DNA of 63,490 nt, from contig DYJN01000001.1 of assembly GCA_020723085.1 (NCBI GenBank), positions 29,321 to 92,810 on the forward strand, read 5' to 3'. The stretch is from Arcobacter sp. (GTDB taxonomy: Bacteria > Acidobacteriota > Terriglobia > Bryobacterales > Bryobacteraceae). Each line of letters opens with the position of its first letter. Position 1 is the stretch's first letter. Below, in pieces: positions 53,891 to 62,421 of the stretch. Under the pieces are notes generated by a model. That model was given only the letters and a program-made list of their open reading frames with translations, was not told where the DNA came from and did not search any database. Position numbers and translations under genes: made by a program.

Positions 53891-54909
53891 CGCGTCTCCC
53901 TCCCGCGCGCCAGCAGCCCTGCGGTGAGCAGCGCCGCCTCCGCGTGCGCCCGCAGATTGTCGAACCCGAGCCACAGCCACGCCGCCTGATCCGACGCGTG
54001 GTCCGCCGCGACATCGCTCACCGCCAGCCCGACCTGCCCGCCCACGCTGACGTTGGACGCGGGTTCGGCATCGGACCGGCGGATCTCGATCCCCGCTTCT
54101 TCCAGCAGCTCTTCCAGCACGCGCACGGGCGGCCGCTTCTCGAACTCCACCCATACGTTCAGGCAGTAGCCGTGGAACACCGGCGCCTGAATCAGCCGCA
54201 CGGACGGCAGCGGAAGGCCCCGCGCCCCGCACAGCGTCGCCAGGTGCCTTTCGATCCGCCCCGCGGCCTCGCCCAGCGCGTGCGGCGCGCCGCTGCCGTA
54301 ACGCGGCAGCAGGTTGAAACTCACCTGCGCGCCGAACACCTCCTGCGGCACTTGGCGGAAGTTCAGCAGACTCAACGTCTGATTTTGCAGCTCATCGATC
54401 CCTGCCCGCCCCTGCTGGCTCGCCGGCTCGAAGATCGTCGCCACCACGCGCACCACGCGGCGCTTCGCATGCAGAAGCGCCACCAGCCTCGCCAGCGCCA
54501 CCGCCGCCGGATGCGCCGGCGTGTGGATCGTCTCCGGTTCCGCCGCCGTCTCCTCCCTCTCGAGCAGCGGCGCGCGCAGCCGGGACTCCGGCAGATCCTC
54601 GAACTGCCCCGTCAGATCCACCAGCGCCGGCTTCGCGGCGCACTGCCGCGCCAGCGCCGCCGCCTGTTCATTCGCCTCGCGCGTCCCGGCGAGCAGAACG
54701 ACATCGGACGCCTCCACCAGCGTCCGGTCCAGCGCATGCATCACCGCGATGTCCTCCGATTCCTCCTCCGGCGCGGAAAGCACGTGCTCCTCCGCGCGGC
54801 TCGCGGCCAGCGTCAGCCGCACCGGCAGCTTCTGCTCTTCGATCAGATCGCGGATCTCGCGGCCCAGAAGCGTGTCGCCGCCCACCAGCAGCCAGTCTGT
54901 GCTACGCAT
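53887..54909 (-). CDS. Asd-like (semialdehyde dehydrogenase family) protein lacking catalytic Cys
   Basis: A 340-residue protein with the N-terminal Rossmann motif LLVGGDTLLGREI and the C-terminal dimerisation domain of aspartate-semialdehyde dehydrogenase/ArgC. The catalytic segment, normally NPNCxTxQL, reads TPAHPAAVAL near residue 132, so the Cys is replaced by His. It is probably not an active dehydrogenase; a structural or regulatory role is inference. It overlaps pssA by 8 nt and lptE by 4 nt, so it is deeply embedded in an envelope operon. Confidence 0.82.
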   Translation of the reverse strand: MRSTDWLLVGGDTLLGREIRDLIEEQKLPVRLTLAASRAEEHVLSAPEEESEDIAVMHALDRTLVEASDVVLLAGTREANEQAAALARQCAAKPALVDLTGQFEDLPESRLRAPLLEREETAAEPETIHTPAHPAAVALARLVALLHAKRRVVRVVATIFEPASQQGRAGIDELQNQTLSLLNFRQVPQEVFGAQVSFNLLPRYGSGAPHALGEAAGRIERHLATLCGARGLPLPSVRLIQAPVFHGYCLNVWVEFEKRPPVRVLEELLEEAGIEIRRSDAEPASNVSVGGQVGLAVSDVAADHASDQAAWLWLGFDNLRAHAEAALLTAGLLARGRETR

Positions 54910-55816
54910 GGCCCTCTCCGCCTCCGCCCGTCGGCTCCGCCGCGGGCGCCTGCCGGATGGCGTGCCGGAACAGCCCGCCGATGCGCACCAGGATCCCGCT
55001 GCCGACGTATGCCGTCGCCATCGCCAGCAGCACCGGCTGCGAGAAATGCCAGATCAGGTAAAAGAGCATGCCCAGCAGCACCACGCTGCGCGGGCTGCGC
55101 GGGCTCAGCAGGTTGATGTCCTTGAAGCTGCGGTAGCGCCACGTACTCACCATCAGGAAGCTCAGCAGCCCCAGCAGCGCCGCCCAAGCCGCGCTCAGCG
55201 GCCACAGCGTCAGCGGCGCCGAATCGGCCGCATACACCACCGCCGCCACCATCCCCGCCGCCGCCGGAATCGGCAGCCCGACGAAATACTTCCGGTCAGG
55301 ACGCCCCGGATTGCGCGGCACCGGGTTCGACGTGATGTTGAACCGCGCCAGCCGCATCGAGCCACAGCAGACGAACATGAACAGAAGGAAGTAGCCCGCC
55401 TGCAGCACATACTTCCGCGCCTCGGGCGGCGTCGCCGGATCGAGAAACTGAAAGCCGTACACGAACGCCAGCACCGCCGGCGCAATCCCGAAGCTGATCA
55501 CATCAGCCAGCGAGTCCAGCTCCTTGCCGAACTCCGACGTCGTGTTCGTCAGCCGCGCGATCCGCCCGTCCAGCCCGTCGAAAAACACCGCCACGCCGAT
55601 CACCTTCGCCGCCAGCTCCCAGTGCGGATTCGTCCCCAGGTGCCCTGCATGGGCCCACAGCGCCCCTTCGATGGACTTCACGATCGCCAGAAATCCCAGA
55701 AACAGATTCCCCGCGGTGAACAGCGTCGGCAGCGCATACGCGGCGCGCCGTGGCCGCCGGTCCGGCGAATTCGGATCGATCAGCCTTTCGCGCAGATTCA
55801 CCCGGGGCATTCCCAT
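54902..55816 (-). CDS. pssA: CDP-diacylglycerol-serine O-phosphatidyltransferase
   Basis: A 304-residue integral membrane CDP-alcohol phosphatidyltransferase that makes phosphatidylserine. The family signature is DGLDGRIARLTNTTSEFGKELDSLAD (the D-x2-DG-x2-AR-x8-G-x3-D-x3-D pattern, residues about 80-105). About seven to eight hydrophobic helices. It lies 7 bp from psd, so phosphatidylserine synthesis and decarboxylation are coupled. Confidence 0.93.
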   Translation of the reverse strand: MGMPRVNLRERLIDPNSPDRRPRRAAYALPTLFTAGNLFLGFLAIVKSIEGALWAHAGHLGTNPHWELAAKVIGVAVFFDGLDGRIARLTNTTSEFGKELDSLADVISFGIAPAVLAFVYGFQFLDPATPPEARKYVLQAGYFLLFMFVCCGSMRLARFNITSNPVPRNPGRPDRKYFVGLPIPAAAGMVAAVVYAADSAPLTLWPLSAAWAALLGLLSFLMVSTWRYRSFKDINLLSPRSPRSVVLLGMLFYLIWHFSQPVLLAMATAYVGSGILVRIGGLFRHAIRQAPAAEPTGGGGEGHA

Positions 55817-55823
55817 GGCTGTC

Positions 55824-56429
55824 TCATTCTTTCGGCGTCATTTCGGCCAGGATCGAAGAGCCCGCACGCACGCGCCCGCCCTCGCGCACCCGCAGCCGCC
55901 ACTCCGGACCCAGATGCACGTCCACTCGCGACCCGAACCGGATCAGCCCCACCCGCTCGCCCGCCGTCACGAAGTCGCCCGGCTTCTTGTAGCAGACCAC
56001 CCGCCGCGCGATCAGCCCGGCGATTTGCGAGAACCGCACCACGGTCCCTCGCCCGTCGATCGTGATCGTGTTCATTTCGTTCTGCACGCTCGCTTCGTCC
56101 CGGTTCGCCGCCAGGAACCTGCCCGGCTTGTACTCCACGTCCACCACCTTGCCCCCCACCGGCGCGCGGTTCACGTGCACGTCGAAGACGTTCATAAAAA
56201 TGCTGACCACCGTCTCCCCGGGCGTCTGCTTGATGCGCACGATCTTGCCATCGGCGGGCGACACCGCGTAAGGCCCTTGCGGAATTTCGCGCTCTGGATC
56301 GCGGAAGAACCACAGGCAGAACAGCGCAAAAACGTAGAATGGAGCGCCCGCCCAGGGATGGACCAGCGCCCCCAGCAGCGCGCCCGCCGCCGCGGCGCCT
56401 ACAGCAAAATACAGCCCGGTGATCACCAT
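55824..56429 (-). CDS. psd: Phosphatidylserine decarboxylase proenzyme
   Basis: A 201-residue short-type phosphatidylserine decarboxylase that converts phosphatidylserine to phosphatidylethanolamine. The self-cleavage motif is GSS in RVRAGSSILAEM near residue 190; the Ser becomes the pyruvoyl group. Two hydrophobic helices are at the N-terminus. ATG 56429 is 19 bp after the M20 peptidase stop. Alternative upstream starts reach 56489. Confidence 0.92.
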   Translation of the reverse strand: MVITGLYFAVGAAAAGALLGALVHPWAGAPFYVFALFCLWFFRDPEREIPQGPYAVSPADGKIVRIKQTPGETVVSIFMNVFDVHVNRAPVGGKVVDVEYKPGRFLAANRDEASVQNEMNTITIDGRGTVVRFSQIAGLIARRVVCYKKPGDFVTAGERVGLIRFGSRVDVHLGPEWRLRVREGGRVRAGSSILAEMTPKE

Positions 56430-56448
56430 GCCGGCGTAAATTCCCCTC

Positions 56449-57603
56449 TCATTGTCCCAAATGGCGCACAAGATGGGCCAGAAGCGCAATCCGCTGCGCC
56501 GCCGGCGCGGTCAGGATCGACTCGTGCGGCGCATGCGCCCCCTCGCCCACGCCTCCCAGCCCGTCCAGCGTCGGCACGCCCAGCGCCGCCGTGAAATTGC
56601 CGTCCGACCCGCCGCCCGTCGCGGACTCCTCCAGATCCACGCCCAGCTTCGCCCGCGCAATCTGCTGCGCGGCGCGGAACAGCGCAGCCACGCCGCGCGT
56701 CCGCTCCATCGGCGGCCGGTTCAGCCCCCCGCTCACTTCAATGCTGCATCGCCGGTCCACCGGCCGCAGCCCCTGGAACTTCCGGTCAATCCACCGGGCA
56801 TCGCGCAGCCGCGCCACCCGGATGTCCACGTGCGCCTCCGCCTCGTCCGGAACCACATTCGTGCGCGCGCCGCCGCTCACGATGCCGGGATTCACCGTCA
56901 GGCCCTTCTTCAGATCCGTGAACCCCGCAATGCGCTCGATCTGCCGCGCCAGTTCCACAATCGCGTTCGCACCCGCGCTGAAATCGACGCCTGCGTGCGC
57001 CTTCCGCCCGCGCACCCGCACCGTGTACGCGCCCACGCCCTTGCGCGCCGTCTTCAGTTTGCCTTCAAGCCCCGTGCCCGGCTCGAGCACGAGCACCGCC
57101 GAGCTCGCCAGCGCCAGCTTCTCCGTGTGCGCGCGCGAATCCGCGCTGCCCGTCTCTTCATCGGAAACCACCCACAATGACACGCCGCGGCGGACGGGTA
57201 TGTCCAGCTCGCGCAGCAGCCGCATCGCCGTCAGGAAGAACGCGAGCCCCGACTTCATGTCCAGAACGCCCGGGCCGTAGACGCGCTCTCCCGACTCCCG
57301 CCACGGCATCTCCCGCAGCGCTCCCACGGGCCACACCGTATCGCCGTGCCCCACCGCCAGCAGTCCCGGCTTCCGCTTCCGCCGCGAACCGGGCAGTTCG
57401 AACGTCAGCAGCAGGCACCGCCCCGCTCGCGGCATCCTCGCCAGTCTCGCCGAGGCGCAGTCGCGCGATTCCTCGGCCAGCAGTTCCATGAACCGCGTCA
57501 CCGCCGCCGCGTCTTCGCTCGGCGATTCGCACTCCACCAGCCTGCGCAGCAGCGCGCGCGCCGCGGGCCATGCCGCCTGCGCTTTCTCAAGGATCTCGTC
57601 CAT
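56449..57603 (-). CDS. M20-family metallopeptidase (carboxypeptidase G2-like)
   Basis: A 384-residue M20 dizinc hydrolase. Ligands: GHGDTVWPV (His, Asp), LDMKSGLAF (Asp), DEETGSADS (Glu pair) and GEGAHAPHES (late His). A lid dimerisation domain lies between. It may hydrolyse an N-acyl amino acid or peptide. It heads the leftward envelope operon with psd-pssA. TATTCT on the minus strand lies 8 nt before the ATG, within the 22-bp divergent region. Confidence 0.88.
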   Translation of the reverse strand: MDEILEKAQAAWPAARALLRRLVECESPSEDAAAVTRFMELLAEESRDCASARLARMPRAGRCLLLTFELPGSRRKRKPGLLAVGHGDTVWPVGALREMPWRESGERVYGPGVLDMKSGLAFFLTAMRLLRELDIPVRRGVSLWVVSDEETGSADSRAHTEKLALASSAVLVLEPGTGLEGKLKTARKGVGAYTVRVRGRKAHAGVDFSAGANAIVELARQIERIAGFTDLKKGLTVNPGIVSGGARTNVVPDEAEAHVDIRVARLRDARWIDRKFQGLRPVDRRCSIEVSGGLNRPPMERTRGVAALFRAAQQIARAKLGVDLEESATGGGSDGNFTAALGVPTLDGLGGVGEGAHAPHESILTAPAAQRIALLAHLVRHLGQ

Positions 57604-57610
57604 CGTTTGT

Positions 57611-57617
57611 TAGAATA
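57611..57617. promoter_or_regulatory. Overlapping bidirectional -10 element TAGAATA
   Basis: TAGAAT (57611-57616) reads as a -10 box on the plus strand, 9 nt before fabZ. The same bases read TATTCT (57617-57612) on the minus strand, 8 nt before the M20 peptidase. The whole divergent region is only 22 bp (57604-57625). Confidence 0.6.
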
Positions 57618-57625
57618 GCCTTCTC

Positions 57626-58084
57626 ATGGCTGTGCTCGAAAACATCGACATCCGCGACATTCTCCCCCACCGCTATCCGATGCTGCTCGTCGACCGAATC
57701 CTCGAAATCGAGGAAGACCGCATCGTCGGAATGAAGAACGTCACGGCCAATGAGCCCTTCTTCATGGGCCATTTCCCCGAGTACCCGGTCATGCCCGGCG
57801 TCCTGATCGTCGAAGCGATGGCCCAGGTCGGCGGCGTGCTTGTGCTGAAGACCGTGCCCGACCGCAAGTCTAAGCTCGTGCTCTTCGCCTCGATCGAAGA
57901 GGCCAAGTTCCGCCGCCCCGTGCTGCCCGGCGACACCCTTATCATCGAGTGCAAGACGCTCAAGCGGAAAGAGACTGTCGTGAAGATGCAGGGCACGGCC
58001 AGGGTCGGCGGACAAGTGGTGGCCGAGGGCATCGTCATGTGCAAGCTCGTCGACCGCCCCGCCGCCTCCGAAGCCCAGGGCTGA
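57626..58084 (+). CDS. fabZ: 3-hydroxyacyl-ACP dehydratase
   Basis: A 152-residue hot-dog-fold dehydratase of fatty acid elongation. LPHRYPMLLVDRIL near the N-terminus, and the catalytic pair in GHFPEYPVMPGVLIVEAMAQ (His and Glu). It starts the rightward lipid A operon, 4 bp before lpxA; the shared 3-hydroxyacyl-ACP substrate explains the pairing. No Shine-Dalgarno; a TAGAAT box lies 9 nt upstream. Confidence 0.96.
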   Translation: MAVLENIDIRDILPHRYPMLLVDRILEIEEDRIVGMKNVTANEPFFMGHFPEYPVMPGVLIVEAMAQVGGVLVLKTVPDRKSKLVLFASIEEAKFRRPVLPGDTLIIECKTLKRKETVVKMQGTARVGGQVVAEGIVMCKLVDRPAASEAQG

Positions 58085-58088
58085 CCCC

Positions 58089-58865
58089 ATGCCCATCCAC
58101 CCCACGGCGATCGTGGATCCGGCGGCGCGGATTCACCCCGACGCCGATGTGGGGCCCTACTGCGTCATCGGCGCGGATGTCGAAATCGGCGCGCGCACCC
58201 GCCTCATGGGCCATCTCTTCATCGAGGGCCCGGCGTGGATCGGCGAAGATAACCTGTTCTTCCCCTATTCCACCGTCGGCGTCGCGTCGCAGGACCTCAA
58301 ATACAGGGGCGAACGCACCGAAACCCGCATCGGCAGCCGCAACCGCATCCGCGAGTTCGTCACCATCCACCGCGGCACCGCCGGCGGCGGCGGCGTCACC
58401 AGCCTCGGCGATGACAACCTGATCATGGCCTACGCCCACATCGCCCATGACGCCCGCATCGGCAGCCACTGCATCCTCGGCAACGCCGCCACTCTCGCCG
58501 GCCATGTCGCCATCGGCGACTGGGCCATCATCGAAGCCTTCTCCGGCGTCCACCAGTTCTGCCGCGTCGGCCGCCACGCCTTCGTCGGCGGTTACAGCGT
58601 CATCACCCAGGACGTGCTGCCTTATTCGATGACTGTCACGCCTCGCGAATCGAAGCTCTTTGGCGCGAACAAAGTGGGCCTCGAACGCCGCGGCTTCGCC
58701 GCCGAGTCCATTCAGGCCCTCCACAAGGCCTTCCGCCTGCTGTGCAGCGCGTCGCTCAATACCTCGCAGGCTCTCGACAGGATCCGCCAAGAAGTGCCCG
58801 CCACCGCGGAAGTGGCCGAGCTGCTCGAGTTCATCCGTTCCTCCGAGCGCGGGATCGTCAAGTGA
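58089..58865 (+). CDS. lpxA: Acyl-ACP--UDP-N-acetylglucosamine O-acyltransferase
   Basis: A 258-residue left-handed parallel beta-helix protein of hexapeptide repeats (IHPDADVGPYCVIG, AYAHIAHDARIGSHCILG) with a helical C-terminal domain. It performs the first acylation of lipid A synthesis. The catalytic His lies in AHIAHD. The next gene, lpxI, starts within its last codon (GTGA). Confidence 0.96.
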   Translation: MPIHPTAIVDPAARIHPDADVGPYCVIGADVEIGARTRLMGHLFIEGPAWIGEDNLFFPYSTVGVASQDLKYRGERTETRIGSRNRIREFVTIHRGTAGGGGVTSLGDDNLIMAYAHIAHDARIGSHCILGNAATLAGHVAIGDWAIIEAFSGVHQFCRVGRHAFVGGYSVITQDVLPYSMTVTPRESKLFGANKVGLERRGFAAESIQALHKAFRLLCSASLNTSQALDRIRQEVPATAEVAELLEFIRSSERGIVK

Positions 58866-59677
58866 GATACGGGCTGATTGCCGGTTCAAGCCGCTTTCCC
58901 GTGCTGGCGCTCGAAGAGGCGCGCCGGCTCGGGCACGAGGTCGTCGTCATCGCCCTGAAGGACCACGCTCCGCCCGAAGTGGAGGCGCTCGCCTCCCGCT
59001 GTTACTGGATCACGATCGCCGAACTCGGCCGCCTGATCGACATCCTGAAAAGCGAGGGCATCACGGAGGTGATCATGGCGGGCCAGGTGAAGCACGTCTC
59101 CCTGTTCAGCTCCCTCAAGCCCGATTGGCGGCTCCTCCGCGTCCTGATGTCGCTCGAAGAACGCAACACGGACTCCCTCATCGGCGCCATGCAGCGAGAA
59201 CTCGAGCGCGAGGGCATCCGCCTGGCCGATTCCACGCGGCTGCTGAAACCGCTGCTGGCCGCTGAAGGCCCGCTCACGCGCCGCAAACCGGACCCGGAAG
59301 AACGAAAGGACATCGATTACGGCCGCCGCGTGGCCAACGCCCTCGCCGGCTTCGACATCGGCCAGAGCGTCGCCGTCTGCGAGCGCGCCTGCGTCGCCGT
59401 CGAGGCCATGGAGGGCACCGACGCCATGCTCCGCCGCGCCGCTTCGCTCGTCAACGGCCGCCCGCTCCGCCTCGTCAAGGTTTCGCGCCGCCGCGCACAC
59501 CTGCTGTTCGACGTGCCCGTGGCCGGGCCGGGCACCATCCGCACCATGATCGAGACCGGCACGACCGCCCTCGCCGTCGATGCCGGACGAACCCTGCTGC
59601 TCGACCGGGAAGAGATGCTCGCCTTGGCCGGCGAGCACAACATCGCGGTCGTCGGCATCCAGCCGGAGGAAGAATGA
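58862..59677 (+). CDS. lpxI: UDP-2,3-diacylglucosamine pyrophosphatase LpxI
   Basis: A 271-residue LpxI, the alternative to LpxH that makes lipid X from UDP-2,3-diacylglucosamine. Segments: RYGLIAGSSRFPVLALEEAR, EVIMAGQVKHVSLFSSLKPD, DIGQSVAVCERACVAVEAMEGTD. GTG start overlaps lpxA; the stop overlaps the next gene (ATGA). Confidence 0.93.
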   Translation: MRYGLIAGSSRFPVLALEEARRLGHEVVVIALKDHAPPEVEALASRCYWITIAELGRLIDILKSEGITEVIMAGQVKHVSLFSSLKPDWRLLRVLMSLEERNTDSLIGAMQRELEREGIRLADSTRLLKPLLAAEGPLTRRKPDPEERKDIDYGRRVANALAGFDIGQSVAVCERACVAVEAMEGTDAMLRRAASLVNGRPLRLVKVSRRRAHLLFDVPVAGPGTIRTMIETGTTALAVDAGRTLLLDREEMLALAGEHNIAVVGIQPEEE

Positions 59678-60639
59678 GCCAGCCGAAAATCCGCATGGGC
59701 GTCGCCGGCGCCGGCGCCTTCGGGCGCAACCACCTGCGCGTGATCGCCGCCAGCGCCAGGGCGGAACTCGCCGCCATCTATGATCCGGACGCGGAGCGCT
59801 GCCGCGCGGCGGCGGCGGAATTCGGCGCCGCGCCGTGCGCTTCTCTGGAGGAACTCGCCGCCCGCTGCGATGCCGCCGTCGTCGCCGCGCCCACCACGGC
59901 GCACGCCGACCTCGCCTGCCGCCTGATGGAAGCCGGCCTCGACGTGCTCGTCGAGAAACCCATGGCCGCCACTCTCGATGAGGCCGCCCGCATGATCGAG
60001 ACCGCGGACCGGCGCGCGCGGATCCTCCAGGTCGGACATCTCGAACGCTTCAACCCGGCGGTGGAAGCCGCCCGCCGCATCCTCCGCCTGCCGCTGTTTT
60101 TCGAGATCCACCGCCTCAGCGTCTTCTCCCCGCGCAGCCTCGATGTCGACGTCGTCGCCGATCTCATGATTCACGACCTCGACCTCGTCCTTTCCATGAC
60201 CGGCGAAGAGCCGTCCGAGGTGCGCGCCGCCGGCATCGCCGTCCTCTCCCCGAAGCCCGACATCGCCAATGTCCGGCTGGAGTTCCCCGGCGGCTGCATC
60301 GCCAACCTCACCGCTTCCCGCGTCTCCACGGAGCGCGTGCGCAAGCTGCGCTTCTTCCAGCCGCGCCAGTACGTCTCGGTCGACTACGCGAAGCAGGAGT
60401 GCATCTCGATCCGCGTCACCGATGACCGCCAGGTGCGCTTCGAGCCGCAGATCGTCGCCAAAGGCGAGCCGCTGGCGCGCCAGTTCGACGCGTTTCTCGA
60501 TTGCGTCGCTTCGCGGGCGCGCCCCGCGGTGGATGGCGAAGCGGGCGCCCGCGCCCTGTCGCTGGCGCTCCACATCGCCGGCCGCATCGCCGAGCACGGC
60601 GAACTGGTAGCCGCCCGGCTCCGCTCCGCGTCAATCTAG
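59674..60639 (+). CDS. Gfo/Idh/MocA oxidoreductase in the lipid A operon, GnnA-like
   Basis: A 321-residue NAD-dependent oxidoreductase with Rossmann motif GVAGAGAFGRNH and VEKPMAATL. Its place directly after lpxI, with an ATGA overlap, resembles GnnA, the UDP-GlcNAc 3-dehydrogenase used to make the amide-linked lipid A of Acidithiobacillus and Leptospira. GnnB, the partner aminotransferase, is not in the window, so GnnA identity is inference. Confidence 0.8.
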   Translation: MSQPKIRMGVAGAGAFGRNHLRVIAASARAELAAIYDPDAERCRAAAAEFGAAPCASLEELAARCDAAVVAAPTTAHADLACRLMEAGLDVLVEKPMAATLDEAARMIETADRRARILQVGHLERFNPAVEAARRILRLPLFFEIHRLSVFSPRSLDVDVVADLMIHDLDLVLSMTGEEPSEVRAAGIAVLSPKPDIANVRLEFPGGCIANLTASRVSTERVRKLRFFQPRQYVSVDYAKQECISIRVTDDRQVRFEPQIVAKGEPLARQFDAFLDCVASRARPAVDGEAGARALSLALHIAGRIAEHGELVAARLRSASI

Positions 60640-60666
60640 AAGAAGAAGCCCCGCTTCCCGGCGCGG

Positions 60667-61713
60667 ATGAACTTTGCCGCCCATCCTTTGGCCGCCCGCG
60701 TGGACGCTGTGCCGCGTCTGCTGCTCGAAGTGCGCGACGACGGCGCGCGCCGGCGCCACTTGATCGCTGCCGCCGGCGCAGCCGCATTCCATGTCATCTT
60801 CGCCGCCCTGCTTTTGTGGATGCCGCCAGCGGCGGCGCCTCGCCGCTCCGCCACGGAAGTCCTGTTCAACCTCCGTCAGGCAACACCCCTGGTTGCGCCG
60901 CCTGCCCCCTTCCGCCTGACACAGAAGGAGCCGCAGCGAGGCAAGCCCGCCGCCGAGGTCGATATCTCCGCCCTCCTGCCGCGCCCCGCCCTCCTGCAGC
61001 CGCAGACCCGCGGTTCCGTGCGTCCTTTCCAGCCGCCGCCCGGCGCGCCGGAACTCCGCCGCGGGCGCGAACTCGACTTCGACCTGCCGCAGGTCGAGAT
61101 GGCGCAGACGCTGCCGCCCGCGGCGCCCCATCTCGCCGGCATGGCGCCGCCCGAAGCCCCGAAGCCCGCGCCCTCGAAGCGCGCCAGCCCGTTCGAGCCT
61201 GTGGGCGGGCCTCCCTTGCCCCCCGCTCAGCCGCGCATCGCCCTGCCGGGCAGCGGCGTACAGGAGACGGTCAAGTCCGTGGTGAAAGGCGCGGGCGGCG
61301 CCGGCATCGCGGTCGGGGATGCACCCGGTTCCGGCGGCGTCAGCGAAGCCGCCGTGCAGGCGCCCCGCCCAGGACGCCCCGGCAGCACGCTGGAACTTCT
61401 CAGCGACCCCAAAGGCATCGACTTCCGCCCGTACCTCGTGCAGGTTCTCGCCTCTGTCCGCCGCAATTGGTACGCGGTGATGCCGGAAAGCGCGCGGCTC
61501 GGCGCCCGCGGACGGGTTGTCGTGCAGTTCATCATCGGCCGCTCGGGGCAGGTGCCGAAACTGGTCATTGCCGTGCCTTCCGGCTTCGACGCACTCGACC
61601 GGGCGGCGGTGGCCAGCATCAGCGCCTCCAACCCGTTCCCCCCCCTGCCGGCGGAATTCACCGGCGGAGAAATCCGCCTGCAGTTGGTGTTTTCCTACAA
61701 CATGCCGAGGTGA
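60667..61713 (+). CDS. TonB-family energy transducer protein
   Basis: A 348-residue protein. N-terminal cytoplasmic basic segment, a single transmembrane helix (AAGAAAFHVIFAALLLWM, about 36-53), a long Pro-rich periplasmic region (about 70-200), and a C-terminal TonB domain (VQVLASVRRNWYAV...GRVVVQFIIGRSGQ). It should transmit proton-motive force to TonB-dependent receptors such as that at 19-22 kb. No exbB/exbD nearby. It lies 27 bp after the GnnA-like gene. Confidence 0.85.
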   Translation: MNFAAHPLAARVDAVPRLLLEVRDDGARRRHLIAAAGAAAFHVIFAALLLWMPPAAAPRRSATEVLFNLRQATPLVAPPAPFRLTQKEPQRGKPAAEVDISALLPRPALLQPQTRGSVRPFQPPPGAPELRRGRELDFDLPQVEMAQTLPPAAPHLAGMAPPEAPKPAPSKRASPFEPVGGPPLPPAQPRIALPGSGVQETVKSVVKGAGGAGIAVGDAPGSGGVSEAAVQAPRPGRPGSTLELLSDPKGIDFRPYLVQVLASVRRNWYAVMPESARLGARGRVVVQFIIGRSGQVPKLVIAVPSGFDALDRAAVASISASNPFPPLPAEFTGGEIRLQLVFSYNMPR

Positions 61714-61898
61714 TTTTCTTGGACTTTGACCCCGCCGCGCTCCGGCGCAGACTGAAATGGGCTTTCCTCGCTTACGCCCTGATCGCCATTTTGGCCGCCC
61801 TGACCCTGGAAGGCGCGCTCCTGTACGCCGTCCTGCTCTTCCTCGGTGCTCTGGCGCTGCGAAGCTGGACCGCCGTCAAGCGCGAAGAGCTGGACTGA
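61710..61898 (+). CDS. Small two-helix membrane protein
   Basis: A 62-residue protein: FDPAALRRRLKW then two hydrophobic helices (AFLAYALIAILAALTL and LLYAVLLFLGALAL) and a charged end. GTG 61710 overlaps the tonB stop (GTGA). TTG 61719 with GAGG eight bases upstream is an alternative. No family was recognised. Confidence 0.6.
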   Translation: MIFLDFDPAALRRRLKWAFLAYALIAILAALTLEGALLYAVLLFLGALALRSWTAVKREELD

Positions 61899-62421
61899 CG
61901 CCGGCCTCGCCCCTCCTCCCAGGGCTTTCTCCCTGCCTGCATCAGTTGTTCCTGTCTGCGAAATCGGGCTGCTCTCCTAGAGGAAACTCCTCAGAATCGC
62001 GCTAGCATCGGCGCAGGAGGATCCGCGGAGGGTTCCCCTTACTGCTATTGGCACTCTGAATTTGTACCGATATGAAACTCGGTGTTCCAGCTTGGAGAGT
62101 CGAACGGTGAGGCGCCAGGCCAAACTCGGATCGAAACGGGAATATCGGGTTTCAGACCCGCGCCAAGCCGCTTTGCCTTGGACCGGAGCAGAACGGGAGG
62201 AATTCAATAACAGCCTTATAAATCTGGCACTTGCCATCGGCCAAGAAGATCGCGTCGCACGCGGGCCAGCCTCCCCCAGGAATGGCCGCTCGATTGCCCT
62301 TTCTGTCGCGGCGGGCGTCGCGGAAGCGGTTCCGGACAGCCCAAAGGTTCCTTGCAGGAAAGCTGACGCCTCCACAAGAGAGGCCGGCCAGGAACCCAGA
62401 CATGGCAGGAAGGATGATGCG
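61899..62421 (+). other. 523-bp leader/intergenic region upstream of sigma factor gene
   Basis: Less GC-rich than its surroundings and without a supported gene. It holds a promoter (62048-62076) and several AT-rich patches, including TTATAAAT at 62216-62223. The sigma factor frame stays open upstream from 62062, but that start lies before the predicted transcription start. No known riboswitch was recognised. Confidence 0.5.
62048..62076 (+). promoter_or_regulatory. Promoter TTGGCA-N17-TATGAA
   Basis: TTGGCA at 62048-62053 and TATGAA at 62071-62076 with a 17-bp spacer. +1 near 62083 would leave a leader of about 340 nt before the sigma factor ATG. Confidence 0.55.

Noticed and set aside
62062-62421. 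120-residue N-terminal extension of the sigma factor
   Set aside because: No family similarity, less GC-rich DNA, starts upstream of the predicted transcription start, and a good Shine-Dalgarno precedes ATG 62422.
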